Assembly: GCA_025454425.1 (NCBI GenBank)
Contig: JALOOL010000104.1
Location: forward strand, 1-32,137
Length of the DNA stretch: 32,137 bases
Direction of reading: 5' to 3'
Source of the DNA: Hydrococcus sp. Prado102
GTDB lineage: Bacteria; Cyanobacteriota; Cyanobacteriia; Cyanobacteriales; Microcystaceae
The notes under the pieces were generated by a model. It had not been told where the DNA came from, did no database searches, and saw only the letters and a list, made by a program, of their open reading frames with translations. Position 1 is the stretch's first letter, and each line of letters starts with the position of its first letter. This document shows positions 16,070 to 25,427 of this stretch, one piece after another. Both the position numbers and the translations under genes were made by a program.

Positions 16070-19000
16070 ATGTCAAGCTCTTTATTACCTAACCAAGCGA
16101 TTTCTGTGTGCGAACTTATAGAATTGCAAGTATCAAAAACGCCAGATGCAGTTGCAGTTATTTTTGGGGAGCGACAATTAACCTATCGAGAACTCAACGA
16201 AAAAGCCAACCAACTAGCACGTTACTTAAAAGAGTTAGGAGTAAAACCCGATGTGTTGGTAGGTGTTTACTTAGAACGTTCTCTCGATTTGATTATTGCG
16301 CTGGTCGCTATCCTCAAAGCAGGTGGAGCTTATCTTCCGCTTGATATTTCCTATCCGAGCGATCGCTTGCGCTTGATGGTCGAAGATGCGCAAGCAACCA
16401 TTTTACTAACCCAAAGCCATCTCCTCGAAAGATTATCCGAACTAGAAATGCGATCGCTTTGTTTAGATAATGAAGCAGAGGCGATCGCTCAATACAGCAA
16501 AGATGACCTTCAAAGTGAAGCGATCCCCGATAATTTAGCATATGTAATCTATACCTCTGGCTCGACTGGAAGACCTAAAGGGGTTGCTATGCCTCACTCT
16601 TCGCTGGTTAACTTGCTAGCTTGGCAGAACCAACAATCATCGAGCGCAATTGGTTATAGAACCCTTCAGTTTACCCCGATTAGCTTTGATGTCTCTTTCC
16701 AAGAAATTTTTTCTACCTTAAGCAGTGGTGGAATATTGGTGCTAATTCCAGACGCAACGAGACGCGATCCGAGCAAGCTATTACAATTTCTTGACAAAGC
16801 TGCTATCGAAAGGCTATTTCTACCTTTTGTAGCCCTAAGACAACTTGCAGAAGCTATTGAGCGAGAAAGTATTCTGCCCAAAAATTTAAAAGAAGTTATT
16901 ACCGCAGGCGAACAATTGCGCATTACTCCAGCGATCGTTAATTGGTTCGCTCAGATGCCTAAATGTACTCTACACAATCACTACGGCCCTTCTGAAACTC
17001 ACGTAGTCACCTCTTATACCCTTACTGGCGAACCTCAAACTTGGACGACACTACCGCCGATTGGACAACCCCTTCCTAACACGCAAATTTATATATTAGA
17101 CTCCAGATTGCAACCCGTTCCGGCTGAAGTTTCCGGCGAAATTTACATCGGCGGAATTTGTTTGGCAAGAGAATATCTCAACCGTGCCGACTTGACAGCA
17201 GAAAGATTTATTCATAACCCCTTCAGTAAAAACCCAGAAGAGCGATTGTATAAAACTGGCGATCTCGCTCGCTATCTGCCTGATGGCAATATCGAATACT
17301 TGGGCAGGATAGACCAGCAGGTAAAAATTCGCGGCTTTCGCATCGAACCAGCAGAAGTAGAAAGATTGCTGGAGAGGCATCCACAGGTGCGCGAGGCAGT
17401 CGTCATGACCAGAGAAAATCCACTGGGAGACAAGTGCTTGGTTGCCTATATTACGCCTTTAGTAACTGCATCCCAAGCAGGAGAAGGAACGAGTTCTTTT
17501 GCCAGAAACTTGCGACAGTTCGTGCGATCGCAAGTACCCGATTACATGGTGCCTTCAGCGTTTGTCGTACTCGAAGAATTTCTCCTGACTCCTAGCGGCA
17601 AAGTCGATCGCCGCGCCCTACCTATTCCTCAGTGGACTCGCGTTAGCGAAGAAACCTATGTTGCTCCTCGTACTTCAGTTGAAACCCAACTCGCTCAGAT
17701 TTGGAGTCAATTACTGGGTTTGGAAAAAATTAGCATCTACGATGATTTTTGCGAGCTAGGAGGCAATTCATTGCTAGCTATTCAACTCGTCTATCGCGTC
17801 GGTGAGGCATTTGACCTGGAGATACCCTTAGAAAATTTTTTGGAAGGCCCGACCATTGCAGGAATGGCACAAACCATTGAAGCTCTGCGCCATACCAATA
17901 CGGCAGATCGTTTGCATCAAAATCTAGAAGCAGAGACGGAACTTGATGCTAGCATTTATCCCCAGCCTATTTTAGACCAACCCATCCCTGAAATTTTCTT
18001 AACGGGCGCTACGGGATTTTTAGGGGCGTTTTTCTTGTACGAATTACTCAAACAAACCAGAGCAGACGTTTATTGTCTGATTCGCGCCAGTAAGCTTGAA
18101 GAAGCTAGAGCTAGAATCCAAAGCGCCCTCAAACGCTATTCATTATGGGACGACAGCTTTGATTCTAGGATTGTATTAGTGTTGGGAGATTTAACCCAGC
18201 CCTACCTGGGGATAAGTCAGGCACAGTTTTCTCGACTCGCCGAGAAAATCGACATTATTTACCATTGTGGCGCATGGGTTAACGTTGTCTATCCCTACTC
18301 AGCCCTCAAAGCTGCCAATGTTTTAGGAACTCAGGAAGTGCTGCGTTTGGCGACCCAAACCAGAATTAAGCCAGTTCACTTTATCTCCACCGTAGACGTT
18401 TTTGCTAATGCTTCTGATGGCAGCATTAGAACCATTACCGAGAAAGATGCGATCGGAGATAGTAGGTATCTTTGGAGCGGTTATGCTCAAAGCAAATATG
18501 TAGCAGAAAAGCTAGTCATAGCAGCAGCTTCTAGAGGTTTGCCCGTTTCTATCTATCGACCCAGCAATATTATCGGTCATTCTCAAACAGGCATTGGCTC
18601 GACTAAAAGTTTTATCGCTCTAATGCTCAAAGGCTGTCTGCAAATGGGAATAGCCCCTGAGTTAAAAGCAACGCTCAATCTTATTCCGGTCAATTCGATC
18701 GCTCGTGCCATCGCCAATCTATCCCAACAAGAGCCTTGCGGTCGATCCTTTCATATTGTCAACCCCCACTCAATCGAGTGGCAAGAATTACTTAGCTGGA
18801 TGACTCGCCAAGGATATCAGTTGGAGCAAGTTTCTTATCAATCTTGGTGCGAACAGTTACTCAAACTAGCTGCTAATAGCTCGGACAATGTTTTAGTTCC
18901 CCTGCAAAAAGTTGTCACCAATCGTCATCTGCTACAAAAACTCTTGGGAGCGTTTCATTTTGAAAATAAGAATCCTTTCGCCTGTCCTCCAGTTGATGAC

Positions 19001-19099
19001 GAGTTACTTAAGACTTTTTTTGCTTATTTGGCTCAAAGCGGTTTGGTGACTTCTATTCCTGAGTTGTCAAAAGTTAGTGTGGTGCAGGCTCATTATTAA
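16070..19099 (+). CDS. Stand-alone A-T-R enzyme: NRPS-type adenylation, carrier and thioester reductase
   Basis: This is a 1009-residue cytosolic enzyme predicted to activate an amino or carboxylic acid as AMP ester, load it on a phosphopantetheine carrier and release it reductively as aldehyde or alcohol. The adenylation domain (about 15-510) has YTSGSTGRPKGV, NHYGPSETH, YKTGDLARYLPDGN and IRGFRIEP. The carrier has LGGNSLLA with Ser567. The SDR-type reductase has TGATGFLG near 643 and Tyr/Lys in SGYAQSKYVAEK near 805. There is no condensation domain. Specificity positions read by eye against GrsA are D-V-Q-F-I-A-H-V-V(-K), one change from the proline code DVQLIAHVVK. ATG 16070 is preferred to a TTG eight codons upstream. 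It sits 71 bp after a GGDEF gene and 62 bp before a hybrid kinase, probably in one operon. Confidence 0.88.
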   Translation: MSSSLLPNQAISVCELIELQVSKTPDAVAVIFGERQLTYRELNEKANQLARYLKELGVKPDVLVGVYLERSLDLIIALVAILKAGGAYLPLDISYPSDRLRLMVEDAQATILLTQSHLLERLSELEMRSLCLDNEAEAIAQYSKDDLQSEAIPDNLAYVIYTSGSTGRPKGVAMPHSSLVNLLAWQNQQSSSAIGYRTLQFTPISFDVSFQEIFSTLSSGGILVLIPDATRRDPSKLLQFLDKAAIERLFLPFVALRQLAEAIERESILPKNLKEVITAGEQLRITPAIVNWFAQMPKCTLHNHYGPSETHVVTSYTLTGEPQTWTTLPPIGQPLPNTQIYILDSRLQPVPAEVSGEIYIGGICLAREYLNRADLTAERFIHNPFSKNPEERLYKTGDLARYLPDGNIEYLGRIDQQVKIRGFRIEPAEVERLLERHPQVREAVVMTRENPLGDKCLVAYITPLVTASQAGEGTSSFARNLRQFVRSQVPDYMVPSAFVVLEEFLLTPSGKVDRRALPIPQWTRVSEETYVAPRTSVETQLAQIWSQLLGLEKISIYDDFCELGGNSLLAIQLVYRVGEAFDLEIPLENFLEGPTIAGMAQTIEALRHTNTADRLHQNLEAETELDASIYPQPILDQPIPEIFLTGATGFLGAFFLYELLKQTRADVYCLIRASKLEEARARIQSALKRYSLWDDSFDSRIVLVLGDLTQPYLGISQAQFSRLAEKIDIIYHCGAWVNVVYPYSALKAANVLGTQEVLRLATQTRIKPVHFISTVDVFANASDGSIRTITEKDAIGDSRYLWSGYAQSKYVAEKLVIAAASRGLPVSIYRPSNIIGHSQTGIGSTKSFIALMLKGCLQMGIAPELKATLNLIPVNSIARAIANLSQQEPCGRSFHIVNPHSIEWQELLSWMTRQGYQLEQVSYQSWCEQLLKLAANSSDNVLVPLQKVVTNRHLLQKLLGAFHFENKNPFACPPVDDELLKTFFAYLAQSGLVTSIPELSKVSVVQAHY

Positions 19100-19161
19100 A
19101 CTTCTTTGCATTCTGACCGGCGGTGCGATTGCTCGTCAAAGAAAAGGAACTATTAAAACTT

Positions 19162-21948
19162 ATGAAAAACTTTACTATTAAATATTCTATAGGATCGAGT
19201 CTCTTCATCAACGTACTGGGCGGTGCTTTGATAGGATTGGGCGGCATCTCTTTTTTCTTTTACCAAGCACTTGAAAACCAAGCCAAACGTGAAATTCAAG
19301 GAAATCTTAGCACGCGAGTCGAGTCGATTGAAGGAGAACTTGCTAAAGCAAAACAGTCGATGCTGAGCGTAATAGCCGGAGTACAAACTCTACATCGTAT
19401 GGGGGTCGAGGATGCAGATATTTATAAACAAATGGTCTTTGACTTATTCAAGCAACGGTCTTCGTTAATGATGGCGCTTAACTTCGGTCAAGCTGCCTAT
19501 CAGCTAGTACCAGAACAAAAGGCTTATTGGCCATACTTTTTTCTCGACCAAAAGATCCCCGATCAAATCGGTCAAGCTCTGCCGCCTCCTTATAACAATA
19601 TCCGCTATGCCGATGTTTGCCAAGTCGATCCCATTTGCCTAGACCAAGACTATTACAAATTACCCATCAAAGCTGGCAAACCTATCTGGTTAGAACCGTA
19701 TCAATGGGCAGGAATGACGATAACTACGGTTACTGCTCCGATTTATGACGACAAAAAACAGCTACTTGGCGTTTCGGGACTCGATATTAACGTAACGGCT
19801 TTGAGCGATCGCCTGAAAACCCCTGAGAATTGGGGAGACAGCTATTTTGCAATCCTCAGTCAAGAAGGGAATTTACTAGCTTATCCCCCCAAACCAGAGA
19901 AAGCCAAAGCTTTAGCAACGTATAAAGATATCCCCAATCTCAAAAATGTCTGGCAGCAAATTAACCAGGATAAAGCCGGAATTGTCGTCTTGGAGGGAAC
20001 TTATTGGGCATATCAGCGGGTAGAGGGAACTAACTGGTTAATGCTAGCTGCGGTTCCTCAATCTGTCGTCTTAAAACCAGTTCTTGCGATCGCCGTAGGA
20101 GGAGCATTAGGCGCTGGAGTTGTACTGGCATTGGTAGTTTCTTTGTTTGTGCGACGGCTGAATCATCGCCTTAAACCGATTCTCGATGAGTGTCATAAAT
20201 TAAAAGAACGCGATGCTCAAAGAGTCTGCCGCCTCAAGCAAAACGCAGATGGAAGCCTTAACTCGCAACAAAGTCAAGAGATAAATCTTCGCCAAGCAGA
20301 CGAACTTGATGTCCTGTCCTACTCGTTTCACCAGATGGCAGAACAGTTAAAAGAATCTTTTGAAGAACTAGAACTGCGGGTTGAAGAAAGAACGGCTCAA
20401 TTAAAAGAGGCTAAAGAAACAGCCGATGAAGCTAATCGTTCAAAAAGCGAGTTTTTGGCAAATATGAGCCATGAATTGCGAACTCCTCTCAATGCAATCA
20501 TTGGCTATAGCGAAATGCTGCAAGAAGAGGCACAAGATTTAGACCAGGAAGAGTTCATTCCCGATTTGCAAAAGATTCATGGGGCAGGAAAACATTTATT
20601 GGCTTTAATTAACGACATTCTCGACTTGTCCAAAATTGAAGCGGGTCGAATGGAACTTTATCAAGAAACTTTTGAAATTGCTACGCTCATTCAGGAAGTT
20701 GTAACGACGATTACTCCTCTAACCAACAAAAATAATAATACCATTGTCGTTGAGTGTCCCGACAATTTGGGGACGATGTATGCCGATTTAACGAAAGTTC
20801 GCCAAAGTCTGTTCAATTTGCTCAGTAATGCCAGTAAATTCACCGAGCAAGGAACCATTACCCTCAAAGCAAGGCGATACATGAGGGAAAATCACAGTTG
20901 GGTTCGCATTCAAGTAACCGATACGGGAATTGGCATGACCCAACAACAGCAACAAAAACTCTTTCAAGCATTTACACAAGCAGATGCTTCTACAACTCGC
21001 AAGTATGGCGGGACGGGGTTGGGACTGGCAATTACTAAAAAATTCTGTCAAATGATGGGTGGCGACATTAACGTTATTAGCGAGTCGGGTAAAGGTTCGA
21101 CCTTTACTATCGAATTGCCAACCAAAATTCCAGAACTAGCTAAAGCGACTGGGGTGGATAGAATCGCGATCGCAGAATCTTGTGACGGTAAAACTAGCAC
21201 GGTTTTGGCGATCGACGACGACCAAACGATTAAAGAGCTTTTACAGCGCTATCTAACTAAAGAAGGCTTTCAAGTCATCACCGCTAGCAACGGGACGCTG
21301 GGACTCTCTTTGGCTAAAGAAATTCGTCCAGATGCCATTATTCTCGACGTGATGATGCCTGGAATGGACGGCTGGACGGTATTAACCAATCTCAAAGCCG
21401 ATCCAGAAGTTGCTAATATTCCGGTGATTATGATGAGCATTATCGACGATAAAAACTTGGGTTATGCTTTGGGCGCTTCTGACTATCTGCTCAAACCTAT
21501 CGATCGCGATCGTCTTAGTGCTGTCCTGCAAAAATACCATTCCACTCAGTCTTCTAAATCAGTGCTGGTTGTGGAAGACAATAAAATGACCAATCAGATG
21601 ATCGGTCGCCAACTTGAAAAAGAAGGCTGGCGCGTTACCTCAGTTGAAAATGGACGCGAAGCACTCGAAACCCTCAAAACTATGCTAACGCCGGGCTTGA
21701 TTATTACGGATTTGATGATGCCCGAAATGGACGGCTTTGAGTTTCTGCATCAATTGCGTCTAAATCCCTGGTGGCAGACGATTCCTGCAATTGTCGTCAC
21801 GGCAAAAGAATTGACTGAAGAAGAACGACAACGCTTACACTTACACGTTAATAAAATTTTTGAGAAAGGCTCTTACGATCGCCAAGCTTTACTCAAAGAA
21901 GTTCATTATCTTCTCACGCAAGTCATCAATCCTCCTCTTAACCAATAA
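19162..21948 (+). CDS. Hybrid sensor histidine kinase: Cache-HAMP-HisKA-HATPase-REC-REC
   Basis: This is a 928-residue membrane sensor. TM1 (about 10-33) and TM2 (about 307-330) enclose a roughly 270-residue extracytoplasmic region with a dCache-like pattern ([20 protein letters not shown]). A HAMP-like segment and coiled coil (about 330-425) lead to the phosphoacceptor box [19 protein letters not shown] (His437) and a HATPase with DTGIGM and GGTGLGLAI. Two receivers follow: [18 protein letters not shown] and [21 protein letters not shown] 19162 is chosen; a GTG 13 codons upstream also opens the frame. The next gene is 5 bp away. The ligand is unknown, but the domain is placed to sense a small molecule outside the cytoplasm. 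Confidence 0.92.
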   Translation: MKNFTIKYSIGSSLFINVLGGALIGLGGISFFFYQALENQAKREIQGNLSTRVESIEGELAKAKQSMLSVIAGVQTLHRMGVEDADIYKQMVFDLFKQRSSLMMALNFGQAAYQLVPEQKAYWPYFFLDQKIPDQIGQALPPPYNNIRYADVCQVDPICLDQDYYKLPIKAGKPIWLEPYQWAGMTITTVTAPIYDDKKQLLGVSGLDINVTALSDRLKTPENWGDSYFAILSQEGNLLAYPPKPEKAKALATYKDIPNLKNVWQQINQDKAGIVVLEGTYWAYQRVEGTNWLMLAAVPQSVVLKPVLAIAVGGALGAGVVLALVVSLFVRRLNHRLKPILDECHKLKERDAQRVCRLKQNADGSLNSQQSQEINLRQADELDVLSYSFHQMAEQLKESFEELELRVEERTAQLKEAKETADEANRSKSEFLANMSHELRTPLNAIIGYSEMLQEEAQDLDQEEFIPDLQKIHGAGKHLLALINDILDLSKIEAGRMELYQETFEIATLIQEVVTTITPLTNKNNNTIVVECPDNLGTMYADLTKVRQSLFNLLSNASKFTEQGTITLKARRYMRENHSWVRIQVTDTGIGMTQQQQQKLFQAFTQADASTTRKYGGTGLGLAITKKFCQMMGGDINVISESGKGSTFTIELPTKIPELAKATGVDRIAIAESCDGKTSTVLAIDDDQTIKELLQRYLTKEGFQVITASNGTLGLSLAKEIRPDAIILDVMMPGMDGWTVLTNLKADPEVANIPVIMMSIIDDKNLGYALGASDYLLKPIDRDRLSAVLQKYHSTQSSKSVLVVEDNKMTNQMIGRQLEKEGWRVTSVENGREALETLKTMLTPGLIITDLMMPEMDGFEFLHQLRLNPWWQTIPAIVVTAKELTEEERQRLHLHVNKIFEKGSYDRQALLKEVHYLLTQVINPPLNQ

Positions 21949-21953
21949 TTGCT

Positions 21954-22325
21954 ATGAAAAAAATTCTTTTAGTTGAAGATAATGAAATGAATCGGGATAT
22001 GCTTTCGCGACGCTTAAGCCGCAAGGGATATCAAGTATTAATTGCTGTCGATGGTTCCCAAGGCGTAGCGATGACCATTTCAGAAAAGCCAGATCTTGTT
22101 CTGATGGATATGAGTTTGCCCGTCATCGATGGTTGGGAAGCTACCCGACAACTTAAAGCTAACCCCGAAACCAAAGCGATTCCCGCGATCGCGCTAACTG
22201 CTCACGCAATGTCTGGCGATCGCGAAAAAGCTCTTGAAGCAGGATGCGACGAGTACGAAACTAAGCCAATTGAATTGCCTCGTTTATTAGAAAAGATTGA
22301 AGCGCTTTTAGTTAAGGTCACTTAA
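21954..22325 (+). CDS. Stand-alone CheY-like response regulator
   Basis: The product is a 123-residue single receiver domain with no output. The acidic pair EDN (8-10), phosphoacceptor Asp in VLMDMSLPVIDGW, ALTAH and the Lys in YETKPIE are all present, so it should be phosphorylatable. It starts 5 bp after the hybrid kinase and ends 3 bp before the phosphatase gene, so it is translationally linked to both. It probably shuttles phosphate between them or acts as a phosphate sink. Confidence 0.92.
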   Translation: MKKILLVEDNEMNRDMLSRRLSRKGYQVLIAVDGSQGVAMTISEKPDLVLMDMSLPVIDGWEATRQLKANPETKAIPAIALTAHAMSGDREKALEAGCDEYETKPIELPRLLEKIEALLVKVT

Positions 22326-22328
22326 AAG

Positions 22329-24032
22329 ATGGAAACCTATCATTCCGATCGACTTGCTTTAGTTTCTCATCTGCGTCACGAACTGCGCACGCCGATCAAT
22401 GCCATCATCGGCTATAGCGAGATGCTACTTGAGGACTTAGAAACCGAAGGCGAACCCGAAACGCTGGCTCTTTTGGAACAGATTCATGGCTGTGGTGGCG
22501 AATTACTTGTTTTAATTAACCGTCATCTCGATTCGTGTAAATTTAATGACGATAATATCGATCTGACACATTTGAGCGAAACGCTTCCTGTGTCCTTAGA
22601 ACCTTCTCTAACAATGGCGATCGCGATTTGCGAAAAGCTTTCAGGACGAGTTGGCGACGAACTCGCGATCGATTTGGATAAAATTTATAAGGCGGCTTGC
22701 TGTTTGCGCGCCTGTGTTAGCGATCTCCATACTTTGGCTAAAGATTATCTATCTACAGATACAACGCCACCAAAAGCCTCTGCGGAGATTAAACTAACAA
22801 CGAGTAACGAAACTAAATCGAAAAACTCTTGGGGCAAAATTCTCGTTGTAGACGATAACGAAAACAATCGCGATTTACTCTCTCGACATATCAAGGGGCA
22901 AGGATATACTGTTGCGACAGCAGCCAATGGCAGAGAAGCCATTCAAATGATACAAACAGGGGATTATGACCTCCTGCTTCTCGACATTCTCATGCCCGAA
23001 ATGAACGGATATGAAGTCTTACAATGGCTCAAAGACAATGATTTTCGACACCTTCGGGCGATCGCGATTTCAGCCTTGGACGAGCTAGATAGCGTCGTTA
23101 AATGTATCGAAATGGGAGCGGAAGATTATCTGACGAAACCTTTTAATTCCGTGCTATTACGGGCAAGAATTGAGGCTTGTTTGGAGAAAAAACGCTTGCG
23201 CGATCGAGAAGTTGAATATTTAGCGCAACTTGCTCTAGCCAATCAAGAAATTAGCATCTTAAACGAGCGCCTGCAAGCAGAAAATCTGCGCTTGAGTACC
23301 GAATTAGAAATTACTCGCCGATTGCAACAGATGATGTTGCCCAAAGATAACGAGTTAAGTCAAATTGAAGGGTTAGAAATTGCTGGATATATGGAACCAG
23401 CAGACGAAGTAGGAGGCGATTACTACGACGTATTGCAAACGAATGGACGAGTCAAAATCGGTATTGGCGATGTCACCGGACATGGGTTAGAAAGTGGAGT
23501 GTTAATGATTATGGTACAAACTGCCGTGAGAACGTTGATGGAAAACAACGAAACCGATCCTAAAAAGTTTTTAGAAGCCCTCAATCGAACCATCTATAAC
23601 AACGTGCAGCGAATGAGTTCCAATAAAAATTTAACGCTGTCTTTGGTCGATTACCATAATGGCAAACTAGATTTGAGCGGACAGCACGAAGAACTGATCG
23701 TCGTTCGAGCTAATGGAGAGCTTGAACGTATTGATACTATAGATTTGGGTTTTCCTATCGGATTAGAAGAAAGTATCGTAGATTTTGTCGCTCAAACTCA
23801 AATTCATTTGAAGTCGGGAGATGTGGTAGTACTTTACACTGACGGCGTTACTGAAGCTGAAAATAGCTTGCGAGGGCACTATGGTATAGATCGACTGTGT
23901 GAGGTTATCAAACAAAACTGCCAAAAATCAGCTATAGAAATTAGACACAAAATTATTGAGGATGTACGTCAGCATATCGGTCACACTAAAGTGTATGACG
24001 ATATTACGTTAGTTGTCCTCAAGCAAAAATAA
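22329..24032 (+). CDS. DHp-REC-PP2C (SpoIIE/RsbU-type) serine phosphatase
   Basis: This is a 567-residue soluble protein. Residues 1-65 resemble a histidine-kinase dimerisation box, [22 protein letters not shown] (His17), but no HATPase follows. A receiver (about 170-290) has VVDDNENN, Asp in LLDILMPEMNG and Lys in LTKPF. A coiled coil then leads to a PP2C domain (about 345-567) with EVGGDYYD, GDVTGHG, LYTDGVTEA and YDDITLVVL, which are the metal-binding aspartate motifs. By analogy with RsbU and SiaA it should dephosphorylate a STAS-type protein when its receiver is phosphorylated. A STAS-like candidate is encoded two genes downstream. The DHp-like segment may act as a phosphotransfer or dimerisation module. 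Confidence 0.9.
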   Translation: METYHSDRLALVSHLRHELRTPINAIIGYSEMLLEDLETEGEPETLALLEQIHGCGGELLVLINRHLDSCKFNDDNIDLTHLSETLPVSLEPSLTMAIAICEKLSGRVGDELAIDLDKIYKAACCLRACVSDLHTLAKDYLSTDTTPPKASAEIKLTTSNETKSKNSWGKILVVDDNENNRDLLSRHIKGQGYTVATAANGREAIQMIQTGDYDLLLLDILMPEMNGYEVLQWLKDNDFRHLRAIAISALDELDSVVKCIEMGAEDYLTKPFNSVLLRARIEACLEKKRLRDREVEYLAQLALANQEISILNERLQAENLRLSTELEITRRLQQMMLPKDNELSQIEGLEIAGYMEPADEVGGDYYDVLQTNGRVKIGIGDVTGHGLESGVLMIMVQTAVRTLMENNETDPKKFLEALNRTIYNNVQRMSSNKNLTLSLVDYHNGKLDLSGQHEELIVVRANGELERIDTIDLGFPIGLEESIVDFVAQTQIHLKSGDVVVLYTDGVTEAENSLRGHYGIDRLCEVIKQNCQKSAIEIRHKIIEDVRQHIGHTKVYDDITLVVLKQK

Positions 24033-24096
24033 TTGAAAATTTAATTAAATATAGTTGTTTTTACCCGCACAAACTAACGAGCTAAAATTTATAAAG

Positions 24097-24678
24097 ATGA
24101 CACAAGTTTTTGGAGATTTTCTTGAAGATTTACCTTCTAGCCAAGAATATTTGATTATTGGTTTTTCTACTAGTTCCGCTCCCCTAAAGCAAAGATGGCG
24201 AAATAATGGTTTGTCGGCAGATTTTTTGGCAGATTATTTAACAACTTTTTTTCCAAGTTGTGAAAACGAGCCAGATACTAGACAAAGACAAGTAGAAATG
24301 AAGGGTTCTGTTAGCTACATTGCCAATGAATTATTAGAAAATGCGATGAAGTTCAATTATGAAAAATTCTCATCTCTTATTAGTATACAACTTTATTTAT
24401 ATAGCGAAAAAATTATCTTTATTATGTCAAATAATATCGATCCGCAGCAAGTTAATGAATTTCAAAAACGAATCGAGAATTTAATGGAATCCGATCTAGG
24501 AGAATTATATATTCAACAGTTAGAGAAAAACGCAGAGCAAAAGAACGATTGTAGTTCTGGATTGGGATTGTTGACCATACTCAACGATTATCAAGCTAGA
24601 ATGGGTTGGAAGTTCGAGAGTTGTCAAGACAATCCACAACAGATAACACTTACCACTATGGTACAGTTAATCGTATAA
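24097..24678 (+). CDS. HATPase-type serine kinase-like regulator (slr1658/SiaB-like)
   Basis: The product is a 193-residue soluble protein. A GHKL ATPase fold is indicated by the N-box ANELLENAMKFN (77-88, Asn82) and a late Gly-rich SSGLGLLTI, in the order seen in anti-sigma or SiaB-type serine kinases. I recall this as the slr1658 family of cyanobacteria, usually encoded next to an slr1659-type partner, exactly as here. By analogy it would phosphorylate the downstream STAS-like protein, opposing the PP2C phosphatase upstream. ATG 24097 follows a TTG 14 codons upstream that also opens the frame; the ATG is preferred. The gap to the next gene is 40 bp. Confidence 0.78.
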   Translation: MTQVFGDFLEDLPSSQEYLIIGFSTSSAPLKQRWRNNGLSADFLADYLTTFFPSCENEPDTRQRQVEMKGSVSYIANELLENAMKFNYEKFSSLISIQLYLYSEKIIFIMSNNIDPQQVNEFQKRIENLMESDLGELYIQQLEKNAEQKNDCSSGLGLLTILNDYQARMGWKFESCQDNPQQITLTTMVQLIV

Positions 24679-24718
24679 GTCATTTAAAAAGAATATATAA
24701 GCTAATAAATTTAATGCA

Positions 24719-25063
24719 ATGGAAATTAAGGCAGAAACTTATAGTCTCTGGTATGATACAGCAACTGCAACTGTTTTTTTACAGGGTTCTCTTCGCCTTT
24801 GTGGAGTAGAAGAGTATACCCCCATCGAGCAGTTATTTAAAGAGGTAGTAGAGCAAGAACCAACAACAATAACTCTCAATCTCAGCAATTTAGAGTTTTT
24901 AAATAGTTCGGGGATTAATATTCTCTCAAAGTTTGCGATCGACGTGCGCAAAAAAAAGAATATTCATATGACAATTATCGGTTCCTCTCAAATTCCCTGG
25001 CAAGCAAAATCGTTGAAAAATTTGCAACGTTTGATGCCTTCATTAAAATTAGAATTAATTTAA
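24719..25063 (+). CDS. STAS-like anti-anti-sigma/switch protein (slr1659-like)
   Basis: This is a 114-residue single-domain protein. The fold pattern GSLRL...ITLNLSNLEFLNSSGINILSKFA matches STAS anti-sigma antagonists, with Ser63/Ser64 at the position of the phosphorylated serine of SpoIIAA. It is the expected substrate of the kinase encoded just upstream and of the PP2C phosphatase before that. Its final target (a sigma-binding protein, a diguanylate cyclase as in the SiaABCD system, or another enzyme) is not identifiable. It is the last plus-strand gene of the cluster and overlaps the tail of the convergent pseudogene by 4 bases. Confidence 0.78.
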   Translation: MEIKAETYSLWYDTATATVFLQGSLRLCGVEEYTPIEQLFKEVVEQEPTTITLNLSNLEFLNSSGINILSKFAIDVRKKKNIHMTIIGSSQIPWQAKSLKNLQRLMPSLKLELI

Positions 25064-25396
25064 TTAATAATGCGATACATTGAGCCATCATAACCTAAGT
25101 GGAGACATTCTTCTTTCCATAGCTCCAATTCCTGCGAATTAAGAAAGGAATCTCTCGATAAGTGAGGAATTTTTTGACGAAAACGCTCCATTTCCTCACT
25201 TTTATCCGCCTCATCTATTAATTCGCCCCCATCAAAAATCAATTCCAAAACCGTTTTATATTTATATGCAGGTTGAAATCCAAGATGAACGTACAAATCT
25301 TGAATAAAATGGTTCAAATAAACCCGTTCCCTGAATGGCAGCTAGATTGAAAGGTTGTTGTTTGTAGATAATCGTATCGCTAATTTGTGCAGTCAT
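25060..25396 (-). pseudogene. Internally deleted and frameshifted remnant of a conserved hypothetical gene
   Basis: The ATG at 25396 starts MTAQISDTIIYKQQPFNLAAIQG and hits a stop at 25262 after 44 codons. The +1 frame then gives RERVYLNHFIQDLYVHLGF, followed by KYKTVLELIFDGGEL up to 25060. From memory, the intact family (about 170-190 residues) has these two blocks at its N- and C-terminal ends, separated by roughly 80 or more residues. Here they abut near 25325-25335, out of frame. The remnant is thus a deletion derivative. An 85-codon frame from a TTG at 25317 could still yield the C-terminal block but is unlikely to be functional. The family function is unknown to me. Confidence 0.68.
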
Positions 25397-25427
25397 CGCG
25401 ATCGCATTTATTTGATATAACAATAGA

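Noticed and set aside
16070-19099. Reading the A-T-R gene as part of a full NRPS cluster
   Set aside because: No condensation, epimerisation, PKS or phosphopantetheinyl transferase gene lies nearby; the neighbours are signalling genes.
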